Assembly: GCA_018268455.1 (NCBI GenBank)
Contig: JAFDWM010000290.1
Location: forward strand, 124,001-188,000
Source: Actinomycetota bacterium
Lineage (GTDB): Bacteria > Actinomycetota > Actinomycetes > Actinomycetales > Microbacteriaceae
Reading direction: 5' to 3'
Length of the DNA: 64,000 bases
Of the stretch, positions 34,791-43,244 are shown piece after piece. The notes below the pieces were generated by a model that was not told where the DNA came from, did no database searches, and worked only from the letters and a program-made list of their open reading frames with translations. The stretch's first letter is position 1, and each line of letters starts with the position of its first letter. The position numbers and the translations under genes were made by a program.

Positions 34791-35738
34791 ATGCCGGATG
34801 TGATCGCCGACCTCACCCTCATCAACGCCGCCCGCCTCGCCGAGCGCGTGAGCATGCCGCAGGCGATCCTCGCGATCGGAGACCTGCTGCGCGGAGGCTT
34901 CGACCCGGAGACCGACCTTCCTCGCACGATCCACGACGTCCCGCACGGACAGCTCCTGCTGATGCCGGCCGCCATCGACGGCATGGTCGGGCAGAAGCTC
35001 GCGTCCGTCGCGCCGGACAACCCGGCCCGGGGCCTGGAGCGCATCCAGGCCGTGTACGTGCTGCTGGACGGGGCGACCCTCGCGCCGCTCGCGCTTCTGG
35101 ACGGCACGGCACTGACCTCGCTGCGCACGCCCGCGGTGAGCGCGGCCGTCGTCGACGTCGTCGCCGACGCCGATGCGTCGCACCTGGTGGTGTTCGGGAC
35201 CGGTCCGCAGGCCGTGCGGCACGTTCAGGCTCTCGCCGCGGTGCGCCCGCTGCAGTCGGTGCGGCTGATCGGCCGCGATCCGGCGCGCGCGACCGCGGCC
35301 GTCGCCGAGGCGGGCGCCGTGGCGCCGGGCATCGACGTCGCCGTCGGCACGATCGACGACCTGCCCGTCGCGGACCTGGTCGTCTGCGCGACCACGGCGT
35401 CGGATCCGCTGTTTCCCGCCGACGCGATCCGCGCGCAGGCGACGGTCGTCGCCATCGGCTCGCATGAGCCCGCCAAGGCGGAACTGCACACCGAACTTCT
35501 CGGTCGTGCGCAGGTCATCGTGGAGAGCAGGCGGGTCGCCGAGACCGAGGCCGGCGATGTCATGCGCGCCGTCGCCGCCGGCGCGCTGCGACGGGAGGAT
35601 CTCGTGACGATGCACGAGCTGTTCACCGGGAGCGTCGCCGGTGCCCGCGACAGGCCGCGGATCGTGAAGACCTGCGGAATGGGCTGGCAGGATCTCGCCG
35701 TGGCGGCACGGGCGGTCCGGCAGGAAGAGGAGCAGTGA
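34791..35738 (+). CDS. Ornithine cyclodeaminase/mu-crystallin-family imino-acid reductase
   Basis: The 315-residue protein has the OCD/mu-crystallin layout: substrate residues in GQKLASV (Lys69) and SLRTPAVSA (Arg112-Thr113), then a Rossmann domain with VVFGTGPQAVRH (GTGPQA at 136-141). Family members near hydroxyproline genes are usually delta-1-pyrroline-2-carboxylate reductases, which make L-proline from the product of 3-hydroxyproline dehydration. Others are alanine dehydrogenases or ornithine cyclodeaminases. Context favours the imino-acid reductase role; this is inference. Its stop shares one base with the next start (TGATG). Confidence 0.75.
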   Translation: MPDVIADLTLINAARLAERVSMPQAILAIGDLLRGGFDPETDLPRTIHDVPHGQLLLMPAAIDGMVGQKLASVAPDNPARGLERIQAVYVLLDGATLAPLALLDGTALTSLRTPAVSAAVVDVVADADASHLVVFGTGPQAVRHVQALAAVRPLQSVRLIGRDPARATAAVAEAGAVAPGIDVAVGTIDDLPVADLVVCATTASDPLFPADAIRAQATVVAIGSHEPAKAELHTELLGRAQVIVESRRVAETEAGDVMRAVAAGALRREDLVTMHELFTGSVAGARDRPRIVKTCGMGWQDLAVAARAVRQEEEQ

Positions 35739-36721
35739 TGCGCTGGAGCACCGAGGACTGGCACACCGCCGGCGAACCGTTCCGCATCGTGCGGGACGTG
35801 CCGACGCACGGCACGACCGTCGCCGAGCGCCGCGTCGAGGCGATGACGGGCGAAGCCGACGGCATCCGTCGCTTCCTCTGCCTCGAACCGCGCGGCCACG
35901 ACGACATGTACGGAGGCTTCCTCACCCCGCCCGACGATGACGGTGCCGACTTCGGCGTGCTGTTCTGGCACAAGGACGGGTTCTCCACCGCCTGCGGGCA
36001 CGGCACGATCGCGCTCGGCGCCTGGGCCGTGCGCACCGGCGTCGTCGCCTCGGATCCGGATGGGGACACGACGGTGACGATCGACGTGCCCAGCGGGCGT
36101 GTGCAGGCACGGGTGCGTCAGCGCGCCGGGCGGATCCAGGAGGTGGTCTTCCGCAACGTGGAGTCCCGCGTACTCGCTCGCGGGATCGCGCTGGACACGT
36201 CGCGCGGTCCCGTGCAGGCCGACCTCGTCTTCGGCGGCGCCGTCTACGCGACGCTGCCCGCCGAGCAGGTCGGGCTGGCCGTGGTCCCCGAGGCCACGGC
36301 GGATCTCATCCGGATCGGACGCGAGATCAAGTGGGCTCTGAACGAGCATCCCGCGGCCCAGCTCGCGGACTCCCGACTGAGCGGCGTCTACGGCACCATC
36401 CTCGTCGATGACCTCGGCCGTACCGAACGCGGACCCTGGCAGCGCAACGTCACCGTCTTCGCCGACGGCGAGGTCGATCGCAGCCCCTGCGGATCCGGCA
36501 CCGCCGCCCGTGTCGCCCTGCTGTCGGCGACCGGCGTGCTCGGCGACGACGAGGAGCTCACACACGACTCGATCATCGGCACGCGATTCCAGGCGATCGT
36601 CGCCGAGCGCACATCCGACGGCGTGATCCCCGAGGTGCGCGGCCTCGCGCATCGTGTCGGCACGAGTACCTTCGATCTCGACGACGCCGACCCGCTGTCT
36701 GACGGGTTCAGCCTGCGCTGA
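35738..36721 (+). CDS. Proline racemase-family enzyme (second copy, Cys/Cys type)
   Basis: The 327-residue protein has both catalytic cysteines of the family: Cys86 in TACGHGTIALG and Cys251 in DRSPCGSGTAARV. The Cys/Cys pair is that of proline racemases and hydroxyproline 2-epimerases. Trans-3-hydroxyproline dehydratases carry Thr at the second position, so dehydratase activity is less likely. It differs clearly from the epimerase at 39535-40536. It is coupled to the OCD-family reductase by a one-base overlap. The exact substrate cannot be told. Confidence 0.75.
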   Translation: MRWSTEDWHTAGEPFRIVRDVPTHGTTVAERRVEAMTGEADGIRRFLCLEPRGHDDMYGGFLTPPDDDGADFGVLFWHKDGFSTACGHGTIALGAWAVRTGVVASDPDGDTTVTIDVPSGRVQARVRQRAGRIQEVVFRNVESRVLARGIALDTSRGPVQADLVFGGAVYATLPAEQVGLAVVPEATADLIRIGREIKWALNEHPAAQLADSRLSGVYGTILVDDLGRTERGPWQRNVTVFADGEVDRSPCGSGTAARVALLSATGVLGDDEELTHDSIIGTRFQAIVAERTSDGVIPEVRGLAHRVGTSTFDLDDADPLSDGFSLR

Positions 36722-36789
36722 ACCCCGGGCGCACTCATAGGCCGAACAGACCGCCCCGCACAACCTCCACATCCTGAAGGAGCACATCC

Positions 36790-37974
36790 ATGCGCACCGG
36801 ATCCCTCAGCATCCTCGGCGCGGCCGTCTGGGACGGCGAGCGCTTCACCACCCGCGACCTGAACATCGTCGACGGGGCGGTCGCCGACCGGCCCGACGCC
36901 GATGCCGCCACCATCGACGGTCGCGGTCGCTGGATCGTCCCGGGGCTCATCGACGCCCACTTCCACGCCTACGCGACGAGCATGGACGGTCTCGAGGACG
37001 AACGCGGCCCCCTCAGCTTCGCGGCGATCAACGGCACTCGCCGCCTGCGCGCCGCTCTTCGCCGCGGCTTCACCACGGTGCGGGACGTCGCCGGTGGCGA
37101 CATCGGCCTTGCCCGCGCGATCGATGCCGACTTGTTCGACTCCCCGCGCTACCTGTTCACCGGGCCTGCGCTCAGCCAGACCGGCGGCCACGGGGATCCG
37201 CGATCCGCGCATGTGGACATCTGCTTCACGCACGGCCACATGTGCGAGATCGTCGATGGCGTGGAGCCGCTGCGCCTCGCGGTGCGCAATCGGCTGCGCA
37301 CCGGTGCGCACGCCATCAAGGTGATGGCGTCGGGCGGCGTGTTCTCGCTCACGGATCCTCTCCCCGTGCCCCAGTACTCGTCCGACGAGCTGCGCGCGGT
37401 GGTCGACGAGGCCACCCGGCGAGGCTCGTACGTCGCCGCGCACGCCTACTCCTCCGAGGCGGTGCAGCACGCTCTCGACAACGGCGTGCGCTCCATCGAG
37501 CACGGCAACCTCATCGACGCCGCGACCGCCGAGCGCATGGCGTCCGCCGGCGCGTTCCTCGTCCCGACGCTGGCCGCCTACGACGCGATGGACCGCCGCG
37601 GCGCGGGCATCGGCCTGAACGAGGTGTCGCTCGCGAAGAACGCCGAGGTGCTCTCGCAGGGGCAGGAGGCTGTGCGACTCGCCCTCGCCGCGGGCGTTCG
37701 GGTCGGATTCGGCACGGATCTGATGGGCGAGCTCGAGGACGACCAGCTCTGCGGTGTGCGGCTGCAGGTCGAGGCGGCGGGCGCCACCGCGACGCTGCGC
37801 GCGATGACCACCGTCAACGCCGCGCTCATCCGCGACGAGCGCGCAGGGCATCTCGGCACCGGTGCCTACGGCGATGCGCTGATGCTGTCGGCAGATCCGC
37901 TCGCCGAGCCTGCGGCGCTGTGGGAGCAGGACGCCCGCGAACTCGTCGTGCGCGGCGGCATCGCGTTCGACTGA
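36790..37974 (+). CDS. Metal-dependent amidohydrolase, prolidase-like
   Basis: A 394-residue TIM-barrel amidohydrolase. The metal ligands are visible as HFH (His57, His59) in GLIDAHFHAYA, Lys177 in IKVMASGG (likely carboxylated), His218 in AAHAYS, His238 in SIEHGN and Asp in GFGTDLMGE. The closest characterised group is cytoplasmic Xaa-Pro or Xaa-Arg dipeptidases and imidazolonepropionase-like hydrolases. In this locus a dipeptidase releasing hydroxyproline or proline is plausible but unproven. GAAGGAG precedes the ATG. It is the third gene of the OCD operon. Confidence 0.75.
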   Translation: MRTGSLSILGAAVWDGERFTTRDLNIVDGAVADRPDADAATIDGRGRWIVPGLIDAHFHAYATSMDGLEDERGPLSFAAINGTRRLRAALRRGFTTVRDVAGGDIGLARAIDADLFDSPRYLFTGPALSQTGGHGDPRSAHVDICFTHGHMCEIVDGVEPLRLAVRNRLRTGAHAIKVMASGGVFSLTDPLPVPQYSSDELRAVVDEATRRGSYVAAHAYSSEAVQHALDNGVRSIEHGNLIDAATAERMASAGAFLVPTLAAYDAMDRRGAGIGLNEVSLAKNAEVLSQGQEAVRLALAAGVRVGFGTDLMGELEDDQLCGVRLQVEAAGATATLRAMTTVNAALIRDERAGHLGTGAYGDALMLSADPLAEPAALWEQDARELVVRGGIAFD

Positions 37975-37988
37975 ACCGGCCAGACGCA

Positions 37989-38019
37989 GAAGCGGCCGCC
38001 CGATCGGGGCGGCCGCTTC
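37989..38019. terminator. Bidirectional terminator between convergent operons
   Basis: A 13-bp perfect stem (37989-38001 with 38007-38019) around a 5-base loop lies between the amidohydrolase stop and the aldehyde dehydrogenase stop. It can serve both strands. Confidence 0.82.
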
Positions 38020-38037
38020 CTCGTTCTCGAGCGGGGT

Positions 38038-39525
38038 TCAGCGCGCGAACGAGCCCCAGTCCGCCGATCCGCCCGCGGCGGAGCGGGTCTGCGGGACGCC
38101 CCAGGGGTTGTCATCGCGCAGCGCGGCGGGCAGCAGCTCCTGCGGAGCGTTCTGATAGGCGACGCCGCGCAGGAACCGGGTGATGCCGGCGGTGCCGACG
38201 CTGGTCGCGTCGGTCGTGGTCGCCGGGTACGGGCCACCGTGCTGCATGGCGGGGGTGACCGACACGCCGGTAGGCCAACCGCCGAAGAGCACCCGGCCAC
38301 TCGTGGCGGCGAGGGCGTCGACGAGCGGATCGAGGGATCCGTCGGCGAGCTCGGCGGGACGGGCGTGCACGGTCGCGGTGAGGTTCCCCGGGAAGAGCTC
38401 CTCGTGCAGAGCCGGCAGTTCGCTCGGATCGTCGTAGCGCACGACGATCGACAGCGGGCCGAACGACTCCTCGAGCAGCTCATCCCGGTGCGCGCGGAGC
38501 GTGTCCAGGTCAACGGCGACGACGGTCGGCGTCGCGTAGCGCTGCCCGGCCTCGTCCTCGCGGACCTCACCCGCGGACAGCACGACGGCACCCTCCGCGC
38601 CGAGCACGGCATCCCGGCGCCCGGCGAAGGCCCGGCCGATGCCGGGGTTCAGCAGCCGGTGCTCCGCAACAGCGCCGGCCGTGGCGGACACGGAAGACAG
38701 GTCCGCATCGGAGGGCACGAACAGGAAGCCCGGCTTGGTGCAGAGCTGCCCAGCGGATCCGGCCACCGAGGTGACGAAGCCCTGCAGCAGCTCGGCGTCC
38801 GCGTAGGTGGCATAGACCGGGTTGACCGAGCCGAGCTCCCCGTAGAACGGGATCGGCCGGGACCGGGTCGCGGCGATGTCAGCGAGCAGACGCCCCACGT
38901 GGGTGGATCCGGTGAACGCACCCGCGCGGATCCGATCGTCCTGCAGCAGGTCGACGCCGTTCTGCTGGCCCTCGATGAGCTGGAACACGCCGTCCGGCAT
39001 GCCCGCGTCGGCCAGCGCCGCTGCGACCACCTGGGCGGTGCGGCGGGAGAGCTCGAGGTGCCCCGAGTGCGCCTTGACGACCACAGGGCATCCCGCGGCG
39101 AGAGCGGCCGCGGTATCGCCTCCCGCCACGGAGAACGCGAACGGGAAGTTCGATGCGGCGAAGTTCAGCACCGGCCCGAGCGGCTCCAGCACGCGCCGGA
39201 CGTCGGGGCGCGGGCCGATCACGTAGTCCGGGTCGGCGTCGTCGATGCGGGCGTCGAGGTAGGCGCCGTCGACGATCGCGTCGGCGAACAGACGCAGCTG
39301 CCACGACGTGCGCGTGACCTCGCCGGTGAGCCGGGCCTCGCCGAGGCCGGTCTCGCGCATGGCGATCGCGATGAGCTCCGCGGCGTGGGAGTCGAGCGCG
39401 TCCGCCGCCGCCACGAGAGCCGCACCGCGCTCCCGCGGGGAAGCGCGGGCGAACGCACGAGCCGCGTGTGCGGCCGTGGCGGCGACGTCGGCGACAGTGG
39501 TCGCGGAGGAGGTGGTGTCGGTCAT
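38038..39525 (-). CDS. Alpha-ketoglutaric semialdehyde dehydrogenase-like aldehyde dehydrogenase
   Basis: The 495-residue ALDH-fold protein has the cofactor-binding FTGSTHVGR, general-base Glu230 in GELGSVNPV and nucleophile Cys262 in AGQLCTKPG. The sequence, with FAASNFPFAFSVAGGDTAAALAAGCPVVVK and the NLTATVHA region, resembles NADP+-preferring ketoglutarate-semialdehyde dehydrogenases of hydroxyproline and sugar-acid pathways. It would oxidise 2,5-dioxopentanoate to 2-oxoglutarate, the last step of hydroxyproline breakdown. It starts nine bases after the epimerase stop and ends the operon. Confidence 0.87.
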   Translation of the reverse strand: MTDTTSSATTVADVAATAAHAARAFARASPRERGAALVAAADALDSHAAELIAIAMRETGLGEARLTGEVTRTSWQLRLFADAIVDGAYLDARIDDADPDYVIGPRPDVRRVLEPLGPVLNFAASNFPFAFSVAGGDTAAALAAGCPVVVKAHSGHLELSRRTAQVVAAALADAGMPDGVFQLIEGQQNGVDLLQDDRIRAGAFTGSTHVGRLLADIAATRSRPIPFYGELGSVNPVYATYADAELLQGFVTSVAGSAGQLCTKPGFLFVPSDADLSSVSATAGAVAEHRLLNPGIGRAFAGRRDAVLGAEGAVVLSAGEVREDEAGQRYATPTVVAVDLDTLRAHRDELLEESFGPLSIVVRYDDPSELPALHEELFPGNLTATVHARPAELADGSLDPLVDALAATSGRVLFGGWPTGVSVTPAMQHGGPYPATTTDATSVGTAGITRFLRGVAYQNAPQELLPAALRDDNPWGVPQTRSAAGGSADWGSFAR

Positions 39526-39534
39526 GCTGGCCTC

Positions 39535-40536
39535 TCAGAACACGAAACCCTCGGGGAACGGATCGTCCCCGTCGAGGAGATACTGACCGAGCCCGGTGAC
39601 CCAGGCCCGGCCGGTGATGGTGGGGATCACGGCGGGGCGATCGCCGACGACGGTCTCCCCCACCAGGCGGCCGGTGAACTCCGTGCCGATGAACGACTCG
39701 TTCACGAACGGGGTGTCCAGGGCGAGCTCGCCGCGCGCGTGCAGCTCCGCCATCCGCGCGCTCGTCCCGGTGCCGCACGGCGACCGGTCGAACCAGCCCG
39801 GGTGGATCGCCATGGCGTGGCGGGAGCGGACCGCGTCGGATCCGGGGGCGATGAACTCCACGTGGTGCACGTGGTTCGCCCCCTCGAGCACCGGATGCAC
39901 GGGCGGCGCCTGGGTGTTGATGGCGTCCATGATCCGCAGCCCGGCGCGGACGATGTCGTCCTGACGTGACCGGTCGAACGGCAGCCCGACCTCGTCGAGG
40001 TCGACGAGCGCGTAGTAATTGCCGCCGAAGGCGACCGAGTACGTGATCTCGCCGATCTCCGGCACCTGGATCCGCTCGTCGAGGCGATCGACGAAGCTGG
40101 GCACGTTCTCGATCGTCACGTTCACGGCGCGGCCGTCCTCGACCGCGACGCGCGCGATGACGAGACCGGCCGGCACGTCGAGACGGATCTCGGTCACCGG
40201 CTCCGTGACCTCCACCATGCCGGTCTCGACGAGCACCGTCGCCACGCCGATGGTGCCGTGACCGCACATGGGCAGGAATCCGGACGCCTCGATGAACACG
40301 ACTCCCCAGTCGGCATCGTCCCTCGCCGGCGGCTGCAGCAGCGCGCCGGACATCGACGCGTGGCCGCGAGGCTCGTTCATCAGGAACCCGCGCAGGCCGT
40401 CGAGGTGCTCCATCGCGTACAGGCGGCGGTCGTTCATGGTCGCGCCGGGGATCCGGCCCACGCCGCCGGTGACGACGCGGGTCGGCATGCCCTCGGTGTG
40501 GGAGTCGACGGCCTGGATCGCCCTGCGCGCCCGCAT
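39535..40536 (-). CDS. 4-hydroxyproline 2-epimerase (proline racemase family)
   Basis: The 333-residue protein has the family opening VDSHTEGMPTRVVTGG and both active-site cysteines: Cys91 in PMCGHGTIG and Cys254 in DRSPCGTGTSA. It would convert trans-4-hydroxy-L-proline to cis-4-hydroxy-D-proline, the substrate of the dehydrogenase encoded upstream. Its ATG shares one base with the stop of the DHDPS-family gene (TGATG). Proline racemase activity cannot be excluded from sequence, but the neighbours fit 4-hydroxyproline. Confidence 0.88.
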   Translation of the reverse strand: MRARRAIQAVDSHTEGMPTRVVTGGVGRIPGATMNDRRLYAMEHLDGLRGFLMNEPRGHASMSGALLQPPARDDADWGVVFIEASGFLPMCGHGTIGVATVLVETGMVEVTEPVTEIRLDVPAGLVIARVAVEDGRAVNVTIENVPSFVDRLDERIQVPEIGEITYSVAFGGNYYALVDLDEVGLPFDRSRQDDIVRAGLRIMDAINTQAPPVHPVLEGANHVHHVEFIAPGSDAVRSRHAMAIHPGWFDRSPCGTGTSARMAELHARGELALDTPFVNESFIGTEFTGRLVGETVVGDRPAVIPTITGRAWVTGLGQYLLDGDDPFPEGFVF

Positions 40537-41480
40537 CAGGCGACGACCGCGCGCCGTGCCGCGAGGGCGGCGAGGGCACGCTCGGTGTCCGCGGTGACCT
40601 GCGCGCGCTGCTCGGCCGACAGCGGGCCGCGCGGCGGACGGGTGGGGCCGCCGTAGGAGTTGCCGCAGATGTCCATGGACAGCTTGATGGCCTGCACGAA
40701 CTCGGTGCGCGAGTCCCAGCGGAACACGGCGACGAGCTGCTCGTACAGGGCCTTCGCCTCGTGCCACTGGCCCTCGGCGCAGAGGGTGTACAGCTCGACG
40801 GCCTCGCGCGGGAACGCGTTGGGGTAGCCCGCGAACCAGCCGACCGCGCCGTTCACCATGAGCTCGAAGAGCACGTCGTCGGCACCGGCGATGATGTCGA
40901 TGTCGCACAGCTCCTTGATCTCGTAGACGCGACGCACGTCGCCGGAGAACTCCTTGATCGCGACGACCTCGGGGATCTGCGCGAGCTTGGCGACGAGCGA
41001 CGGCACGAGGTCGACCTTGGTGTCGAACGGGTTGTTGTACGCCATGATCGGCATCCCCGCCTTCGCGACCTCCTCGTAGTGCGCGATGACCTCGGTCTCG
41101 TTCGCGCGATAAATCGTCGGCGGGAGCAGCAGCACGCCGTCGGCGCCGTCCTCGCGCGCGTACTCGGCCCACTGCCTGGCCTGGTGGCTGCCGACCCCGT
41201 GCACGCCGGCGATGACGATCCCGCGGCCGTCGACCGCCTCGACGGCGACCTGGATGACCTTGCGGCGCTCCTCGTCGGTCAGCGAGGAGTACTCGCCGAG
41301 AGATCCGTTCGGGCCCACGCCGCGGCATCCGTTCGACATCAGGAAGTCGACGTGCTCACCGAACTTGTCGTAGTCGACGGCGAGCCCCGCGGGGGCCGAG
41401 GCGTCTTCCTTGAACGCGAGGGTGGTCGCGACGACGACGCCGCCGAGGTCCATGGTCTGCTCCGACATTACGTTGTCCAT
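40536..41480 (-). CDS. DHDPS-family deaminase of the hydroxyproline pathway
   Basis: A 314-residue class I aldolase-fold protein with the Schiff-base Lys176 in VVAIKEFSGD, the catalytic Tyr148 in IMAYNNP and GPNGSLGEYSSLT in place of the DHDPS TTGE motif. In hydroxyproline clusters this family member is delta-1-pyrroline-4-hydroxy-2-carboxylate deaminase, giving 2,5-dioxopentanoate and ammonia. Several GTG/ATG codons are possible; 41480 is preferred because GGAG and AGAGAG lie just upstream, with a second ATG at 41468. Confidence 0.85.
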   Translation of the reverse strand: MDNVMSEQTMDLGGVVVATTLAFKEDASAPAGLAVDYDKFGEHVDFLMSNGCRGVGPNGSLGEYSSLTDEERRKVIQVAVEAVDGRGIVIAGVHGVGSHQARQWAEYAREDGADGVLLLPPTIYRANETEVIAHYEEVAKAGMPIMAYNNPFDTKVDLVPSLVAKLAQIPEVVAIKEFSGDVRRVYEIKELCDIDIIAGADDVLFELMVNGAVGWFAGYPNAFPREAVELYTLCAEGQWHEAKALYEQLVAVFRWDSRTEFVQAIKLSMDICGNSYGGPTRPPRGPLSAEQRAQVTADTERALAALAARRAVVA

Positions 41481-41574
41481 TCTCTCTGCTCCAAGGCCGG
41501 TCCGGCCGGTTCCTGCGTGATCCGCCGGCGTCGGCGACGAGGCCGGCGGGAAAACCCTGGCGACTCTCGCCGCC

Positions 41575-41594
41575 TGTAATGTGTAACATACTAC
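41575..41594. promoter_or_regulatory. Operator B with overlapping promoter of the deaminase operon
   Basis: The plus strand reads TGTAATGTGTAACATACTAC, matching operators A and C. On the minus strand it contains TAGTAT (41593-41588), a plausible -10, with TTGCCT 18 bases upstream as -35. Binding here would cover the -10. The mRNA leader to the start codon would be about 100 bases. Confidence 0.6.
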
Positions 41595-41643
41595 CTCACG
41601 TCGCGTACGGCAGGCAAGCGCTCGGCACGCAAGCGACGGGGGC

Positions 41644-43002
41644 TCAGCCCTCCCGGTCCGGCCGCGCCGCGGCGAGTTCGCCGATGCGCACCGAACCCAG
41701 CACCGGGCGCCGGTCGTAGCCGACCTGCGCGCCCAGGATGTCCTCGACGCTGCGACCGCAGGTGCGGCCCTGGCAGGGGCCGAGCCCTGCCCGCGTCGAC
41801 AGCCGCAGCGCTCGCGAGGAGCCATCCCCGTACTCGTCGAGGGCGCCCTTGCGCACCGACTCGCAACGGCACACGATCGTCTCCGCGTCCAGCCAGCCCG
41901 TCCATCCGGATCCGATCCGGTGCGTCTGCAGCCGCGCGGCGAAGGCGCGCATGCGCCGGCGCGCGGCGAGCGGATCGCGGTACCGCAGATCTGCCGGGGC
42001 GACGCCGGCCGCGGCGAGCCCTGCCACGGCGCCCTCGGCCAGCGCGGCGTCCGCACCGCCGATGCCGGTGATCTCCCCCGCCGCATACACGCCGCGCACA
42101 CTCGTGTCCTGCTGAGATCCGACGCGCACGAAGCGATCGGATCCGATCTCGCAGCCGGCCTGGATGGCGGCTTCGAGCCGCGGCGTGAAGCCGTGGCCGA
42201 GCGCGACGGAATCGCACGGGACTGTGCGGGCGGTGCCGTCGATCGGGCGCCAGTCCGCATCGATGCGCTGCACCGTCACCGCCTCGACCGAGGACCCGCC
42301 GTGGATCCTCGTGACGGCGGATCCGAACCGGTACGGCGTGCGGTGAGCGAGCAGCGAACCCAGATAGGACGCGAGCTCCCCGGCCTTGCCGGCCGCGGAG
42401 GTGAGCTCCCACGGACGCCGGCCCCAGCCGCGGAGGATCGTGGCGGCGGTCGCCGCCTCGACGATCTCGACGACCTCGCCGCCGACACGGCCGATGCTCT
42501 GAGCGACGGGCAGCAGAAAGGGCCCTGCGCCCGCCACCACGGTGTGTGCGCCGAGCGGCACGGCGTCGCGCTTCGCCAGTGCCTGCGCGGCGCCGGCCGA
42601 GGTGACGCCGGGAAGCGTCCAGCCGGGCACGGGCAGCACGCGGTCATGGGCGCCGGTGGCGATCACGAGGGCATCGGCGGAGATCGTCTCGCCGCGGCGT
42701 TGCGCGGCGTCCGCGGGGCCGACGAGCGCATGCACGCGCAACGGCGCACCGGGGTCGATCCGCCAGACCGTGGCAGAGGAGACGACACGGGCGCCGGCGA
42801 GCTCATCCTGCAGCATGCGGAACCGCGCGGTCTGGTGCTGCAGATGCGGATCCGTGAGCTGGGGATGATGCCGCCAGAACTGTCCGCCGACGCGCTCGCC
42901 CTCGTCGAGCAGCGTGACCTCCGCCCCCGCCTTGACCGCGGCGGACGCAGCGGCGAGACCGGCGGGGCCGGCGCCGATCACGACGACCCGACGGGCGCTC
43001 AT
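41644..43002 (-). CDS. D-hydroxyproline dehydrogenase, FAD/BFD-type alpha subunit
   Basis: The 452-residue protein has an N-terminal FAD motif (VVVIGAGPAGLAAASAAVKAG) and a second dinucleotide motif (VVAGAGPFLLPVAQSIGRVG). A C-terminal BFD-like [2Fe-2S] region follows with CRCESVRKG and GLGPCQGRTCG. This architecture is that of HcnB-like or LhpA-like subunits of heterotrimeric D-hydroxyproline/opine dehydrogenases. It overlaps the ferredoxin-like subunit gene by four bases. Its 3' end faces operator B and the deaminase operon. Confidence 0.86.
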   Translation of the reverse strand: MSARRVVVIGAGPAGLAAASAAVKAGAEVTLLDEGERVGGQFWRHHPQLTDPHLQHQTARFRMLQDELAGARVVSSATVWRIDPGAPLRVHALVGPADAAQRRGETISADALVIATGAHDRVLPVPGWTLPGVTSAGAAQALAKRDAVPLGAHTVVAGAGPFLLPVAQSIGRVGGEVVEIVEAATAATILRGWGRRPWELTSAAGKAGELASYLGSLLAHRTPYRFGSAVTRIHGGSSVEAVTVQRIDADWRPIDGTARTVPCDSVALGHGFTPRLEAAIQAGCEIGSDRFVRVGSQQDTSVRGVYAAGEITGIGGADAALAEGAVAGLAAAGVAPADLRYRDPLAARRRMRAFAARLQTHRIGSGWTGWLDAETIVCRCESVRKGALDEYGDGSSRALRLSTRAGLGPCQGRTCGRSVEDILGAQVGYDRRPVLGSVRIGELAAARPDREG

Positions 43003-43244
43003 GCCCGCACCTCCCGCAGCACCACGTCGCCGTCGCAGGCGGCGCGCTGACACGCCCGAACGCCTTCGACGCCGTTCACCGTCAGCACGCAGTCCTGGCA
43101 GATGCCCATCCCGCAGAAGATCCCCCGCTCGGATCCTGCGGCGGTGCGCCACGTGCGCCTGCCCGCGCCGAGCAGCACGCCGGCGATGGTCTGGCCGTCG
43201 CGCCCCTCGAGGTCGACGCCGTCCACTGTGATGCGTACGCTCAT
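42999..43244 (-). CDS. [2Fe-2S] subunit of D-hydroxyproline dehydrogenase
   Basis: An 81-residue HcnA-like protein with the ferredoxin-type cluster ligands Cys44, Cys49 and Cys52 (FCGMGICQDC) and Cys65 (VRACQ). Such small subunits pass electrons between the two flavoproteins of hydroxyproline and opine dehydrogenases. Four-base overlaps on both sides (ATGA) indicate stoichiometric co-translation of the three subunits. Confidence 0.88.
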   Translation of the reverse strand: MSVRITVDGVDLEGRDGQTIAGVLLGAGRRTWRTAAGSERGIFCGMGICQDCVLTVNGVEGVRACQRAACDGDVVLREVRA

